DNA of 64,000 bases from Carboxylicivirga mesophila (GCF_018271975.1 NZ_JAGUCN010000004.1:185625-249624), one strand, 5' to 3'. Shown: positions 35,597-44,249, counted from the stretch's first letter. Made by a program: numbers and translations. The notes: generated by a model not told the origin, from the sequence alone.

Positions 35597-36295
35597 CTAA
35601 AATATTAAGGTAATCACAAAATAGATACCGACGCCGATAAATAAAATGGCGATAGTACGTCGGAACCAGATTTCAAAATTCTTTAACCTATTATAGAAGC
35701 TGCCTATTGAGCCAATACTGTAGGCAATTAACCAGGCAAAGATCATGACAGGTATGCCTGTTGCCAGTGCAAAAACAATGGGTAAATAAAGCCCCTCGGC
35801 ACTTGCTATAGTCATGGGTATCAGCATGCCAAAGTAGAGTACGCCGCTATATGGGCAAAATGCTAAGGCAAATACGAGACCTAATAACAGTGCTCCCCAG
35901 TAACTATTGCCGGCTTTCTTTTCCAGCTTATCGTTTAAGAAGCCCAAGCCTGGAATAGTAAGTTTAATAATTCCGAGCATAAACAGACCTATGATTATTA
36001 ATAAAGGACCTAATAGTTTTTCGCCCCACTCCTGAAAAAAGCCTGAGAATTGAAACTGACTCAAGCCGAAAAAGAAGATAAGACCCAGTCCGGTATAGGA
36101 AATGGCCCGCCCTAAGGTGTAAACAAGACCATTGATAAATACTCGCTTTTGACTTTTGATATCTTTACTGATAAAGCCGATGGCTGTGATATTTGCAGCC
36201 AGTGGGCAGGGGCTGACAGCTGTCATCAACCCTAGTATAAATGCTGATAAAATTGGAAGCTGAGAGTTTTCCAACAAATTCTGTAAAACTTCCAT
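35597..36295 (-). CDS. arsG: ArsG-family efflux permease (CcdA-like)
   Basis: 232 residues with six predicted membrane helices of the DsbD/CcdA fold. Two conserved cysteines occur in AVSPCPLAANITAIG (about 27-41) and AFCPYSGVLYFGM. In the published arsEFG system of Shewanella, ArsG exports aromatic arsenicals after reduction. Here it follows arsF by one base and precedes the FCSCSS permease by two, so all are in one transcript. An alternative would be a thiol-redox electron carrier of the CcdA type feeding ArsF and the thioredoxin. Confidence 0.8.
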   Translation of the reverse strand: MEVLQNLLENSQLPILSAFILGLMTAVSPCPLAANITAIGFISKDIKSQKRVFINGLVYTLGRAISYTGLGLIFFFGLSQFQFSGFFQEWGEKLLGPLLIIIGLFMLGIIKLTIPGLGFLNDKLEKKAGNSYWGALLLGLVFALAFCPYSGVLYFGMLIPMTIASAEGLYLPIVFALATGIPVMIFAWLIAYSIGSIGSFYNRLKNFEIWFRRTIAILFIGVGIYFVITLIF

Positions 36296-36296
36296 A

Positions 36297-36752
36297 CTAT
36301 GACATTGATTCGATAGTTGATTTAATCAACGATTCCAGCTTTTCTGGCTTTGTACGAGCATTTAAAAAGGCTTCGTTGGTCAGGTTCTTAACCTGATCGC
36401 CTTTCAGGATTAAAAGGGTTTGCCACTCTACCTCATATTTCTTAGCCAATTCTTTTTCTACTTCGCGGTTAATTGAATGGAACGGGACAGTAGCATCAAA
36501 ATATTTAGCCAACGTTTCTTTGGTAACTTTTTCAACAGCTTCGCAAGTGGCACAACGCCTGGTAGCATGAAAATAAACTACATTGACTTTGCTGGTGTCA
36601 ATGGTTGTAGTACTTGTTTTTGAACTACAGCAGCTTTGGGATTCACATGAACTGCCATCTTTTTCGGTCTTAGATTTTTGCTTATTAGAATTGCAGCCAG
36701 CAGTTAATAATATTGTGACCACAACCAAAAAAGTGTAGAATATTTTAGTCAT
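36297..36752 (-). CDS. arsF: ArsF-family thioredoxin-like lipoprotein
   Basis: 151 residues. Lipoprotein signal ending LLTAGC (Cys20), then a Cys-rich linker (SSCESQSCCSS, about 34-44) and a thioredoxin-like domain starting VNVVYFHATRRCATCEAV with a CxxC motif (about residues 67-70). The family is described as the subunit of a nitro-aromatic (arsenical) reductase working with ArsE and ArsG. Its position outside the cytoplasm, with extra cysteines, fits binding or reduction of arsenicals at the membrane. Confidence 0.8.
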   Translation of the reverse strand: MTKIFYTFLVVVTILLTAGCNSNKQKSKTEKDGSSCESQSCCSSKTSTTTIDTSKVNVVYFHATRRCATCEAVEKVTKETLAKYFDATVPFHSINREVEKELAKKYEVEWQTLLILKGDQVKNLTNEAFLNARTKPEKLESLIKSTIESMS

Positions 36753-36788
36753 AATAGGAATAAATGAAAAGGTTAGTTGTATTAGTGC

Positions 36789-37016
36789 TTATAATAAATC
36801 CTTGATTTCCTCAACAGAAGGTACACGTCCTTTAACAGCGACTTTGCCATCGATTACTAATGCGGGTGTGGTCATTACACCGTAGGTCATTATCTGAATC
36901 AGGTCTTCTACTTTCTCAACATTGGCATCTATGCCTTTTTCTTCAACCGCTTTGCGTGTTATTTCCTCTAATGATTTACATTTTGCACATCCGGTGCCTA
37001 GTACTTTAATATCCAT
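36789..37016 (-). CDS. Small thioredoxin-like protein, ArsE-like
   Basis: 75 residues, the 'redox-active disulfide protein 2' thioredoxin family. The active site is GTGCAKCKSLE (CxxC at 10-13) and the cis-Pro loop is TTPALVIDGKV. It is cytoplasmic, and the first gene after arsR. In arsEFG operons the corresponding small protein is ArsE. A second copy of the arsR operator precedes it (37042-37057). Confidence 0.82.
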   Translation of the reverse strand: MDIKVLGTGCAKCKSLEEITRKAVEEKGIDANVEKVEDLIQIMTYGVMTTPALVIDGKVAVKGRVPSVEEIKDLL

Positions 37017-37041
37017 AATATTGTGTTTAAATCATTCGTCA

Positions 37042-37057
37042 TTCGTAAAACAACGAA
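37042..37057 (-). promoter_or_regulatory. Second ArsR-type operator, between arsR and the thioredoxin gene
   Basis: TTCGT-N6-ACGAA, the same half-sites and spacing as the perfect palindrome before arsR. It lies 25 bases upstream of the thioredoxin start, so the resistance genes may have a separately regulated promoter. Confidence 0.6.
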
Positions 37058-37075
37058 CAATGTTTGTAAATTTTT

Positions 37076-37360
37076 TTAGTCTTCAAAAAACGCTTTCAGT
37101 AAGTCCTGCGCCTCGGCCCAGCTGGCTTTATTTATACAGTATTTTATCCTGGGCGCTTCAATTTCTCCTTGAATCAAACCAGCCTCTTTCAATTCCTTTA
37201 GATGTTGCGACAGGGTTGATTTGGCAATCGGTAATACCTCGCTTAAATCGCCACTGTAACAGCAGGTTTGTTTGGCCAGGGTTTGCAACACATATATACG
37301 AACGGGGTGTCCGAGTGCTTTGGTGTATCTGGCTAATTTTGTTTGTTGTTCGTTAAACAT
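37076..37360 (-). CDS. arsR: ArsR/SmtB-family metalloregulator
   Basis: 94 residues, a winged helix-turn-helix repressor. KALGHPVRIYVLQTLAK begins the fold; the recognition helix is PIAKSTLSQHLKELKEAGLI. A Cys-Cys pair (QTCCYSGDL, about 32-33) precedes the recognition region and may bind As(III); the classic ELCVCDL motif is absent. The repressor should leave DNA when arsenite or an organoarsenical binds. Its own promoter contains a perfect 20-bp palindromic operator. Confidence 0.93.
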   Translation of the reverse strand: MFNEQQTKLARYTKALGHPVRIYVLQTLAKQTCCYSGDLSEVLPIAKSTLSQHLKELKEAGLIQGEIEAPRIKYCINKASWAEAQDLLKAFFED

Positions 37361-37370
37361 CTGTAATGAC

Positions 37371-37390
37371 TGTTCGTAAATTTACGAACA
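37371..37390 (-). promoter_or_regulatory. ArsR operator, perfect 20-bp palindrome
   Basis: TGTTCGTAAATTTACGAACA. It touches the -7 element at 37389-37396 and covers the expected transcription start, 11 bases before the arsR start codon. Confidence 0.88.
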
Positions 37391-37419
37391 AAAGTAGTGC
37401 TTGTTTTTGAAATACCAAA
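37389..37419 (-). promoter_or_regulatory. arsR promoter, full Bacteroidetes consensus
   Basis: On the minus strand: TTTG (37419-37416), 19 bases, then TACTTTTG (37396-37389), an exact TTTG-N19-TAnnTTTG promoter. Confidence 0.8.
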
Positions 37420-37429
37420 TTTAATAGCT

Positions 37430-38239
37430 TTAAAAACCAAAGTAATCAGAATGGGGAGGGCATGAGCTGAAAAGCTGCCTTGGTGTCAGACCTGCCAATT
37501 TAATAAAGTCATTATTCATATGTGCTTGATCGTAGTAACCACTTTGAAAGGCAACATCTAACAATGACAAATGAGGCCGCTTTGATTTTAAATGAAGTGC
37601 GTATTGAAAGCGGATGATATTAGTAAACTGTTTAGGACTGCAGCCCACCAATGATTTAAATGAACGGTCAAAATTTTTTCGACTCCAGCAGCTTTGTTCT
37701 GCCATGGATTGAATAGACATCTTTTTAGCCGGATTAATGTGTGGAATAATGTGTCTGACTCTTTCTGATTTGTAGCAAGGCTGTTGTTCAGCCATTTGCT
37801 TCATTAAAAATTGTTCTATTAATAAGATTTGTTGTTGTAAGTTGTTTGATTCATACAATTGTTCGCATACTTCAGAAATGGATTGCCCCCAAATTTGTCG
37901 GGCACAGATTGTTTGGTTAAATAGTTCACTGGCAGGGTGTCTACAGAGCTGGGCAAAGCCAGAAGGAAGTAATGTGACTGCTAACAGCTTTAGTTTGCCT
38001 GAAGCTTGTATGTCGTAAAACGAATTTTGCTGGCCTGATATAAGTGTATGTGAATTAAAATAGCCGGAATCGCTTTGGGAAGTGATTTTATTACCCAAAA
38101 TAAAAGTTAACTCCGGCAAACCCGTTGGAACAATTCGTTGGTTGTGTACTGCTTTGGCCTTATAACTGCACTCCATAAGCCAGTAGTGCTTTACAATGCC
38201 AGCTAATTGGTGAGAGGGGTGTATAATTTTGAAATTCAC
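37430..38239 (-). CDS. AraC-family transcriptional regulator
   Basis: 269 residues. The N-terminal ~130 residues form a DUF6597-like beta-rich domain (YWLMECSYKAKA, RIVPTGLPELTFILG). The C-terminal AraC DNA-binding domain has two helix-turn-helix units: MSIQSMAEQSCWSRKNFDRSFKS (about 177-200) and LLDVAFQSGYYDQAHMNNDF (about 228-247), with the family's GLTPRQLF ending. It follows the VOC-protein gene by 48 bases on the same strand, and the two are probably one unit. Target and inducer unknown. Confidence 0.9.
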   Translation of the reverse strand: MNFKIIHPSHQLAGIVKHYWLMECSYKAKAVHNQRIVPTGLPELTFILGNKITSQSDSGYFNSHTLISGQQNSFYDIQASGKLKLLAVTLLPSGFAQLCRHPASELFNQTICARQIWGQSISEVCEQLYESNNLQQQILLIEQFLMKQMAEQQPCYKSERVRHIIPHINPAKKMSIQSMAEQSCWSRKNFDRSFKSLVGCSPKQFTNIIRFQYALHLKSKRPHLSLLDVAFQSGYYDQAHMNNDFIKLAGLTPRQLFSSCPPHSDYFGF

Positions 38240-38287
38240 TATGTAAAGGTAAGCAGGGACTTAACTCCCTGCAAATTTGTACTTGGC

Positions 38288-38647
38288 TTAATTTTGGCTG
38301 TATAGTCCAATTTTATTCCCTTCGCTGTCGATAAAGATGGCAAAGTAACCTCTCCCTTCCGCTTCAATTTTTGTTTTGGGGAGGACTATGGTTCCATTTC
38401 TTTCAATTATATGCTCAATGGTGGATTCCATCGAATCTGCAACATTGAAACTTGTCAATACCCCATCTTTCGAAGGATTGAAGTTTTTTGCTTGTGATAA
38501 AGCTCCTTCGTCATTGGGAAAGAAGGCCATCTTCTCATTTCCAAAATCCATAGCCTTTAGGGATAGCTTAAAAACAGCGTTGTAAAAGTCGACAGCCCGG
38601 TGCATATCCAATACCGGTATCTCAACCCATGCGATTAATTTGTTCAT
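38288..38647 (-). CDS. VOC-superfamily protein (glyoxalase/bleomycin-resistance fold)
   Basis: 119 residues with two beta-alpha-beta-beta-beta units. It opens AWVEIPVLDMHRAVDFYNAV, and the second half carries RGYFAIFIDSEGNKIGLYS. Glu residues at the usual metal-ligand positions (WVEIP and the end region) are only partly kept, so catalysis is uncertain. Adjacent AraC regulator suggests inducible expression. The same family includes binding proteins and antibiotic-resistance proteins. Confidence 0.85.
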   Translation of the reverse strand: MNKLIAWVEIPVLDMHRAVDFYNAVFKLSLKAMDFGNEKMAFFPNDEGALSQAKNFNPSKDGVLTSFNVADSMESTIEHIIERNGTIVLPKTKIEAEGRGYFAIFIDSEGNKIGLYSQN

Positions 38648-38760
38648 AAAGCTTTGTTTTATATTGTTTGACCATACAAAACTAGCTATGAGCTAACTAT
38701 ATTAATTGGAAAAAAAGGACATTCTGTACCAATTGCAAGGGTAGTGCCAAAAGTATCTGC

Positions 38761-39687
38761 TTAATGGGAGTCAATACCGTGCAACATTCTCAATGAATGC
38801 TCAATCGTTGGTGTAATCTCTGTCAGGTACTCCTTTACGGCTTTAACGCTGCCCGGCAGCACATAAACAAGGGTTTGTCCCATTACTCCTGCCACACTGC
38901 GACTAAGTAAAGCATTGGGTTTATCAATGCCGTATTTCATTCTGATGACTTCCATAATGCCGGTAATCTCTTTGTCCAGCAGTGGTTTTATTACATCGGG
39001 AGTGATATCGCGCGGGCCAATGCCAGTTCCACCTGTTGTAACAATTATATCAATACCACTTGTCACCAATTGGAGCATGGTGTTTTTCAGTTGTTGTTCA
39101 TCATCAGGTAGAATGGTTCTGTTAAAACTGTACTGCCTGTTCTGCTCATCAAAATATGAGCTGAGCAGTTTTTCGGTAAACGGACCGCTTTTATCATCAT
39201 AGATGCCTTCAAAAGCACGATCACTTAATGTGACGATGTGCACGTTGATGATGCGCGGTACATATTTTAATACATCACCTAGCTTTAGCTCACCACCTTT
39301 CAGTACACGGCAGAAAATTCCTTCTTTGGGCATTACACAGTCACCTGTCAGTTCCTTTATTTCACAGCCATTATGGCATTTTTTGCCTATCTGAGTCACT
39401 TCCAGTTCAATGTTGTCGTTAACAAAACGGTCGAATATTTTGGTGTGATGCAGCGCTAATCCTTCAGTTGTGATGTTTTCGGCAAAATCACCAAAGTTTA
39501 GTTTGGTGCCCGAAGCATCCTCCGTTTTTTGGTAGCTTTCGGTACCAAGCAGGCTCACCTGCCGATGCCAATGCCCTGAATGAGCATCGCCATCAACACC
39601 CAGGTGGTTAAGAGTAATACTTTTTAAAGGCGTTTTTTTTGTGCCTTTCTTTTCCGATATATTAACTGATTTTATTTGAATCTTCAT
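38761..39687 (-). CDS. MOSC domain fused to molybdopterin adenylyltransferase (MogA/MoaB)
   Basis: 308 residues, two domains. Residues ~1-143 are a MOSC domain (HSGHWHRQVSLLGTESY; the conserved Cys region ELTGDCVMPKEGIFCRV). Residues ~147-308 are MogA/MoaB (VHIVTLSDRAFEGIYDDKSG, TTGGTGIGPRDITPDV, LPGSVKAVKEYL). MogA adenylates molybdopterin before MoeA inserts molybdate; MOSC domains handle sulfur or bind Moco. It is last in the Moco run on the minus strand, 35 bases after moaC. Confidence 0.92.
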   Translation of the reverse strand: MKIQIKSVNISEKKGTKKTPLKSITLNHLGVDGDAHSGHWHRQVSLLGTESYQKTEDASGTKLNFGDFAENITTEGLALHHTKIFDRFVNDNIELEVTQIGKKCHNGCEIKELTGDCVMPKEGIFCRVLKGGELKLGDVLKYVPRIINVHIVTLSDRAFEGIYDDKSGPFTEKLLSSYFDEQNRQYSFNRTILPDDEQQLKNTMLQLVTSGIDIIVTTGGTGIGPRDITPDVIKPLLDKEITGIMEVIRMKYGIDKPNALLSRSVAGVMGQTLVYVLPGSVKAVKEYLTEITPTIEHSLRMLHGIDSH

Positions 39688-39722
39688 CTCTGTAGTTTTA
39701 ACTGATGCAATAAATTAAACGG

Positions 39723-40172
39723 TCAGACTTTTGTTTTCTCAACTAAACGAATGTCAAGCATTTCCATATCTTTATCAACGGCTTTACACATATCGTAAAT
39801 GGTTAGTAATGCCACGTTAACGGCGGTTAGCGCTTCCATTTCCACACCTGTTTGCCCCAGGCAGCGCGATAAGGAATTGACCAGTATGCCATCTTCTTTA
39901 ATATCAAAGCTGATATCAACCTTGGTTAGTTGTAAGGCATGACACAGCGGAATGAGCATATGTGTTTGTTTGGCTGCCTGAATGCCGGCAATGCGCGCAA
40001 CGGATAATACATCGCCTTTTTTCATCATGTTATTACTTATCAAACTTACAGTATTGGCCTTTAGTTTGATAAAGCCGGTTGCCCGGGCTGTACGCTTTTG
40101 AATTGGTTTATCGCCTACATCAACCATGTTGGCTTCCCCGTTTTTGTTTATGTGAGTTAATTTATCAGACAT
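39723..40172 (-). CDS. moaC: Cyclic pyranopterin monophosphate synthase
   Basis: 149 residues, standard length. MoaC, with MoaA, converts GTP into cPMP. Conserved features: MVDVGDKPIQKRTARATG (about 16-33), IPLCHALQL (about 74-82, with the active-site His) and TGVEMEALTAVNVALLTIYDMCKA (about 110-133, with KAVDKDM catalytic Lys/Asp). It starts 3 bases after moaA, so translation is coupled. Confidence 0.96.
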   Translation of the reverse strand: MSDKLTHINKNGEANMVDVGDKPIQKRTARATGFIKLKANTVSLISNNMMKKGDVLSVARIAGIQAAKQTHMLIPLCHALQLTKVDISFDIKEDGILVNSLSRCLGQTGVEMEALTAVNVALLTIYDMCKAVDKDMEMLDIRLVEKTKV

Positions 40173-40175
40173 AGT

Positions 40176-40976
40176 TTAACCTCCAATATTGTAAAACTTA
40201 TGATTTTGATTAATGGTACCTTCCAGTGGTTTGGCTCCCAGGGCCAATTGAAAAGCTTCTTTAATGCCATGCTGCCTAACATTAAAGCCACTGTTGCTGA
40301 AAAGGCAGGGTTTAATATCGCCATTGGCCATAAGGCGAAGACGGTTGCACAGCTGACAGTTGCCACCCTCTCCACCTTCAACAACCGAGAAATCACCGGT
40401 TTCCAAATCCATCTGATGAATAAAGCGAATGTTCAGGCCTTCATCAAGGCAGAATTGCTTAATGTCATCAATGTTTTGTTTGTTTGAGAACTTTGTTTTG
40501 ACCACATTGATTTTAATAGGCGTAAGACCTGCTTCCCGTGCCGCTTTAATGCCTTTTAAAACATCATTAATATTGCCCAGCCTGGTAATGCTTCTGAACT
40601 CTTCTGCATCAAGCGTGTCCAGACTGATATTGACACGATTGAGGCCAGCCTTTTTAAGGTCTTTGGCGTATTCACCCAATAAAACGCCATTGGTAGTCAT
40701 GGCAATTTCCTCAATGCCTTCCACTTGCTTAATCATTTCCACCAACTGAACAATCCCTTTTCTCACCAAAGGTTCTCCACCCGTTAGTCGTATCTTTTTC
40801 AGACCCATTTTAGCGCCCTCACGAATCACCTCTGCTATTTCTTCCAATGATAAAATATCATCGTGCTTTAACAGCTGAATACCTTCTTCAGGCATGCAGT
40901 AGCGGCATCTTAAATTGCACCGGTCAGTTACCGATACACGTAAGTAGGTAATTTTTCTGTTATAGGCATCTAACAT
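40176..40976 (-). CDS. moaA: GTP 3',8-cyclase MoaA, unusually short
   Basis: 266 residues, against about 320-340 for most MoaA proteins. The radical-SAM cluster motif is CNLRCRYCMPEEGI (about 20-33), with LTGGEPLVRKG (SAM binding). The C-terminal cluster motif is NCQLCNRLRLMANGDIKPCLF (C-x2-C-x13-C), and the C-terminus keeps the essential Gly-Gly (NIGG). The shortening lies between RFIHQMDLETGDFSV and the C-terminal cluster, where usually ~50-60 more residues are found. The frame is clean and the gene overlaps moeA by 17 bases, so it looks like a functional compact form. Confidence 0.92.
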   Translation of the reverse strand: MLDAYNRKITYLRVSVTDRCNLRCRYCMPEEGIQLLKHDDILSLEEIAEVIREGAKMGLKKIRLTGGEPLVRKGIVQLVEMIKQVEGIEEIAMTTNGVLLGEYAKDLKKAGLNRVNISLDTLDAEEFRSITRLGNINDVLKGIKAAREAGLTPIKINVVKTKFSNKQNIDDIKQFCLDEGLNIRFIHQMDLETGDFSVVEGGEGGNCQLCNRLRLMANGDIKPCLFSNSGFNVRQHGIKEAFQLALGAKPLEGTINQNHKFYNIGG

Positions 40977-42135
40977 TGACTAAATCTCCATTTTTAAGTT
41001 CTTTAACTCCTATAGGTATTTCAAATAGCACCTGCGCATTGCTCAAGCCGTTAATGTGCGCCGAACCATGAAATTCAAGGGGCACCACTTCACTGCTTTC
41101 ATTGATGATAGCTGGTGCAAAGAGCAAACGAGCGTCTTTCTTCCTGCTAAAATCAGTGTTTAGAGGAAGCATCAGCTCTTTGGGTTTATAAGGATGGCCC
41201 ATTAAAGCTGATAGAAATGGTCGTGTGTACAATTCAAACTGTATAAATGACGATACCGGGTTGCCGGAAAGCCCAAAGCAGTAACTTTTTCCTTTTTTGG
41301 CAAATACCATGGGCTTACCTGGTTGGATGGCCGTTTTATATACTATTATTTCATAACCCAGATTTTGAAGTGTATCCGGTATTAAATCGTATTCACCAAC
41401 CGAAACACCACCTGTTAATATCAGCACATCATTTTCCTGCAAGGCAATGCTGATTTGTTCGATCAGTTGTGTGCCATCATCTTTAATTATTCCTTTGTAA
41501 TGGCCATTGATATTGAGCTGCTGCAGCTGGGCCAGTAATTGCGATGAATTGGAATTTCGAATTTGAAATGGCATGGGCGTTTCATGGGGTTCAACAAGCT
41601 CTGTTCCACTTGCAATTATAGCTACCTGAGGCTGCCTGTATACTTGAACAGTGCTTTTACCTGCCATAGCCAATAGTGGCATATGGCGTGCTTCTAACAT
41701 GGTAGATGCCGGGAGCAGTAAATCGCCAGATTGAGCATCTTCACCCCGAAGGCTTATGTTACTCTTGGTATGGATATTGGTGCAGCGGACATGGTTCTCA
41801 TCAATCACTTCTGCATCTTCAATCATGAATACACAGTCAGCACCATCCGGAACAACTGCACCAGTCATAATCTTAGCGCATTGGTTTTCGCCAATATTGT
41901 ATTCTGGTTTCTTGCCCGCATAAATGGTTTCAACTAACGTAAGTGTGTTATTCAGATCTTTTTTGCGGCAAGCATATCCGTCCATGGCTGATTTATTAAA
42001 TGGCGGCATATCCATATCAATGCAAACACCTTCAGCCAAAACGCGATGATAGGCATGCATAAGTGAAACGCTTTCTGATGGTAGCGTTTCAGCTTGATCA
42101 ATTATTATTTGTAGTGCGTCTTTATACTTTCTCAT
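40960..42135 (-). CDS. moeA: Molybdopterin molybdotransferase
   Basis: I place the start at the ATG whose complement is 42133-42135 (MRKYKDALQIIIDQ), because the longer in-frame start at 42183 adds 16 unrelated residues. 391 residues. MoeA inserts molybdate into adenylated molybdopterin. Conserved parts: DMPPFNKSAMDGYA (about 42-55), IMTGAVVPDGADCV, ILTGGVSVGEYDLI and FGLSGNPVSSFIQFE. The start overlaps the mobB-like gene by 14 bases. Confidence 0.95.
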   Translation of the reverse strand: MRKYKDALQIIIDQAETLPSESVSLMHAYHRVLAEGVCIDMDMPPFNKSAMDGYACRKKDLNNTLTLVETIYAGKKPEYNIGENQCAKIMTGAVVPDGADCVFMIEDAEVIDENHVRCTNIHTKSNISLRGEDAQSGDLLLPASTMLEARHMPLLAMAGKSTVQVYRQPQVAIIASGTELVEPHETPMPFQIRNSNSSQLLAQLQQLNINGHYKGIIKDDGTQLIEQISIALQENDVLILTGGVSVGEYDLIPDTLQNLGYEIIVYKTAIQPGKPMVFAKKGKSYCFGLSGNPVSSFIQFELYTRPFLSALMGHPYKPKELMLPLNTDFSRKKDARLLFAPAIINESSEVVPLEFHGSAHINGLSNAQVLFEIPIGVKELKNGDLVNVRCL

Positions 42136-42661
42136 AATTCCGGATTTTGAACTGAGGCCCATCTGAAAATATAGTTTCAACATTGAAGGCTAAAGCTTCA
42201 TCAGGCGATAGCATAATTATATTATTTCCGTCTCGCATTGGCTTTTGCTTTGATGAATCTTCTCCTTTGATGTAATACAAAGTGTGAGGATTAATATAGT
42301 TGTACAAACCACCTGTTTCGATAATAACCGGCTTATCAATAGTTAAAAAGGCTTGTAAATTGTCAAACATCTGTGGTAGATTTTGGTTTTTGCATTGTAC
42401 GTATAAAACCTCTTTTGCACCAGCTCTCAGCATCCTTGAACTGTCTTTTCGGGTATCCAGGGTTTCTTTCACAATGCAGAAATCATCAGTGCAGGTTATT
42501 ATGTGCGCCTCATTATCCAGAGAATGAAAGTGCGATGATATTTTTACAGCGTACACATCGGTAGATTCAGCCAGGTGCTTTATTATGCGGCACGACAGGA
42601 GTGTTTTTCCAACATTTCGCCCGTTGCCGGCCACCATTAGTATATTAGGGTATTGTTTCAA
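42122..42661 (-). CDS. MobB-like P-loop GTPase
   Basis: 179 residues. An N-terminal P-loop (MVAGNGRNVGKTLLSCRIIKH, GNGRNVGKT about 12-20) and an SIMIBI-type fold. MobB proteins bind GTP and assist MobA in making the guanine dinucleotide form of Moco. The rest is diverged from E. coli MobB (the SHFHSL and ETGGLYNYI stretches are visible), so the name rests on fold, length and position between mobA and moeA, which it overlaps by 4 and 14 bases. Confidence 0.75.
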   Translation of the reverse strand: MKQYPNILMVAGNGRNVGKTLLSCRIIKHLAESTDVYAVKISSHFHSLDNEAHIITCTDDFCIVKETLDTRKDSSRMLRAGAKEVLYVQCKNQNLPQMFDNLQAFLTIDKPVIIETGGLYNYINPHTLYYIKGEDSSKQKPMRDGNNIIMLSPDEALAFNVETIFSDGPQFKIRNYEKV

Positions 42662-43203
42662 ATTAAATCCTCCGGTGAGTTAAAGTTTAACAGACTTTTA
42701 TCATCCTCAATCAAAATAGTTTGAGCCTTTAGCTCTTTTATCAATAGTTGCAGTTTATATTGTCCTTGCTCGATGAATTGAAGAATGACCGGCAAGCAGC
42801 TTTTATGGTAATAGCCTAATGTGGGATATATTTTGTTGATAGCAGATACGGCAATAGCGGCTTTATTTTCACCTTTTTCATTCAATAGCTTATCGAATAG
42901 TTCGGTGGTGATAAAGGGCATATCGCATGGGCATACAATAACATCTTCATTGCCAGCTTCAGCCAGAGCGGAGTAAAGGCCGCCAATAGGACCTACTTTC
43001 TGATACACGTCTGCAATCACCCGAAAGCCAAACTGCTCATATTCCAAATTGTTAGAGCTGATGATAATTTCCGAACACATAGGTTTAAGAGCATTTATGC
43101 AGTACTCTAGCAAAGTACGCCCTTTGTATTGGATCAATCCCTTGTCTTGTCCCATGCGTGAGCTAAGTCCTCCCGCTAATATGATTCCTGTTATTGACTT
43201 CAT
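42658..43203 (-). CDS. mobA: Molybdenum cofactor guanylyltransferase
   Basis: 181 residues. MobA joins GMP to molybdopterin, giving the bis-MGD form used by DMSO-reductase-family enzymes such as the reductase at 47651-49885. The nucleotide loop is GIILAGGLSSRMGQDKGLIQ (about 6-25), and VCPCDMPFITTELFDKLL carries the metal-binding Asp. Its start shares one base with the TauE stop, and its end overlaps the mobB-like gene by 4. Confidence 0.94.
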   Translation of the reverse strand: MKSITGIILAGGLSSRMGQDKGLIQYKGRTLLEYCINALKPMCSEIIISSNNLEYEQFGFRVIADVYQKVGPIGGLYSALAEAGNEDVIVCPCDMPFITTELFDKLLNEKGENKAAIAVSAINKIYPTLGYYHKSCLPVILQFIEQGQYKLQLLIKELKAQTILIEDDKSLLNFNSPEDLI

Positions 43204-43934
43204 CAGGCAAAATAAAAGAGTTTAAAACTGGCAAACAGCAACACAAATGATAGCATATACATCAGGTAGCGGGGTGTCAGCCTTTTTTGTCCCAGTTGCG
43301 AACCAATAATACTGCCAATAATTCCAAGAACAATCAAAATGTATATGCTGCTGATAGGCTCAAATCCCTTGGCAATAACACCTAGAATGCCACTGGCCGA
43401 ATTCAGAAAGATAAAGATGGCTGAGATGGCTGCTGTTTCTTTGATTGTGGCCCAACCCATGAGCAGGAGCAAGGGGCTCAGGATGATGCCTCCTCCGATG
43501 CCAATCATGCCCGAGAAAAAACCTAGCACAGCGCCAAAAATCAGTGCTAAAGGCAAATATATAGGCTTCGGCTCTTTCTCTGACTTGGTGAAGAAAAGCA
43601 TCCTTATTACAGCTATCAATAAGAAAATACCGAGGATAATTTTATAGGTATAGGGGTTAACATCAAGCCGGGCACCAAAAAATGACATGGGGATGGACAA
43701 GGCAATAAACGGTAAAAGTAGCTTTAACCTGAAATGACCGCCTCGGTAAAAATGGTAAAAAGAGATACCGGCTACAAACATGTTAAGCGTTAAAGCGGAT
43801 GCCCGCATATAAATTGGGTCAATGGCAAATAAAGCCATTATTGCCAGGTAGCCGCTTGCACCACCATGCCCCACTGAGGAGTAGAGGATAGAAGTGAAAA
43901 ATATAGCCAGGTAAAAAAGAAATTCTGTTTCCAT
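43203..43934 (-). CDS. TauE/SafE-family anion exporter
   Basis: 243 residues with about seven or eight hydrophobic helices. The family repeats are present: SSVGHGGASGYLAIMAL near the N-terminus and GMIGIGGGIILSPLLLL at mid-protein. Members move sulfite, sulfoacetate or other organosulfonates. Here it heads the Moco gene run, sharing one base with mobA, and stands next to a sulfur-respiration cluster, so export of sulfite from thiosulfate reduction is a sensible guess. Substrate not proven. Confidence 0.88.
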   Translation of the reverse strand: METEFLFYLAIFFTSILYSSVGHGGASGYLAIMALFAIDPIYMRASALTLNMFVAGISFYHFYRGGHFRLKLLLPFIALSIPMSFFGARLDVNPYTYKIILGIFLLIAVIRMLFFTKSEKEPKPIYLPLALIFGAVLGFFSGMIGIGGGIILSPLLLLMGWATIKETAAISAIFIFLNSASGILGVIAKGFEPISSIYILIVLGIIGSIIGSQLGQKRLTPRYLMYMLSFVLLFASFKLFYFA

Positions 43935-44211
43935 TCTATTAATAATTGATACTAAATAAATGAAAGCAGAAAGGGAATGCTATTTAGCTGTTTGAGTGCC
44001 TTAGTTGCTGAATGCTAATTAAGCATTATACGCATACACTAACTCAGCATCAAGCTATGCAAATACTCTTATTCCTTTCTCCTTTCCAAGTCATTCTGAG
44101 CCATTTCAGAAATCGGGAGGATTGATTGTTTCCGACCAATCCCATCGGTAAGCACCCCATGTCCTTTGATTTAGGAGTAATTACTCGAAGAAACTTCTCA
44201 TGCTAAAAAGT

Positions 44212-44249
44212 GGATGCCTGCCCGGTTATTTTCTATTGAACAGGCATCC
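44212..44249 (-). terminator. Terminator after the sulfur-reduction operon
   Basis: GGATGCCTG (44212-44220) pairs perfectly with CAGGCATCC (44241-44249); on the minus strand ACTTTTTAG follows. It lies 63 bases after the rhodanese stop and separates this operon from the TauE-Moco run. The rest of the 377-base gap 43935-44311 holds no gene or other signal that I recognise. Confidence 0.8.
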
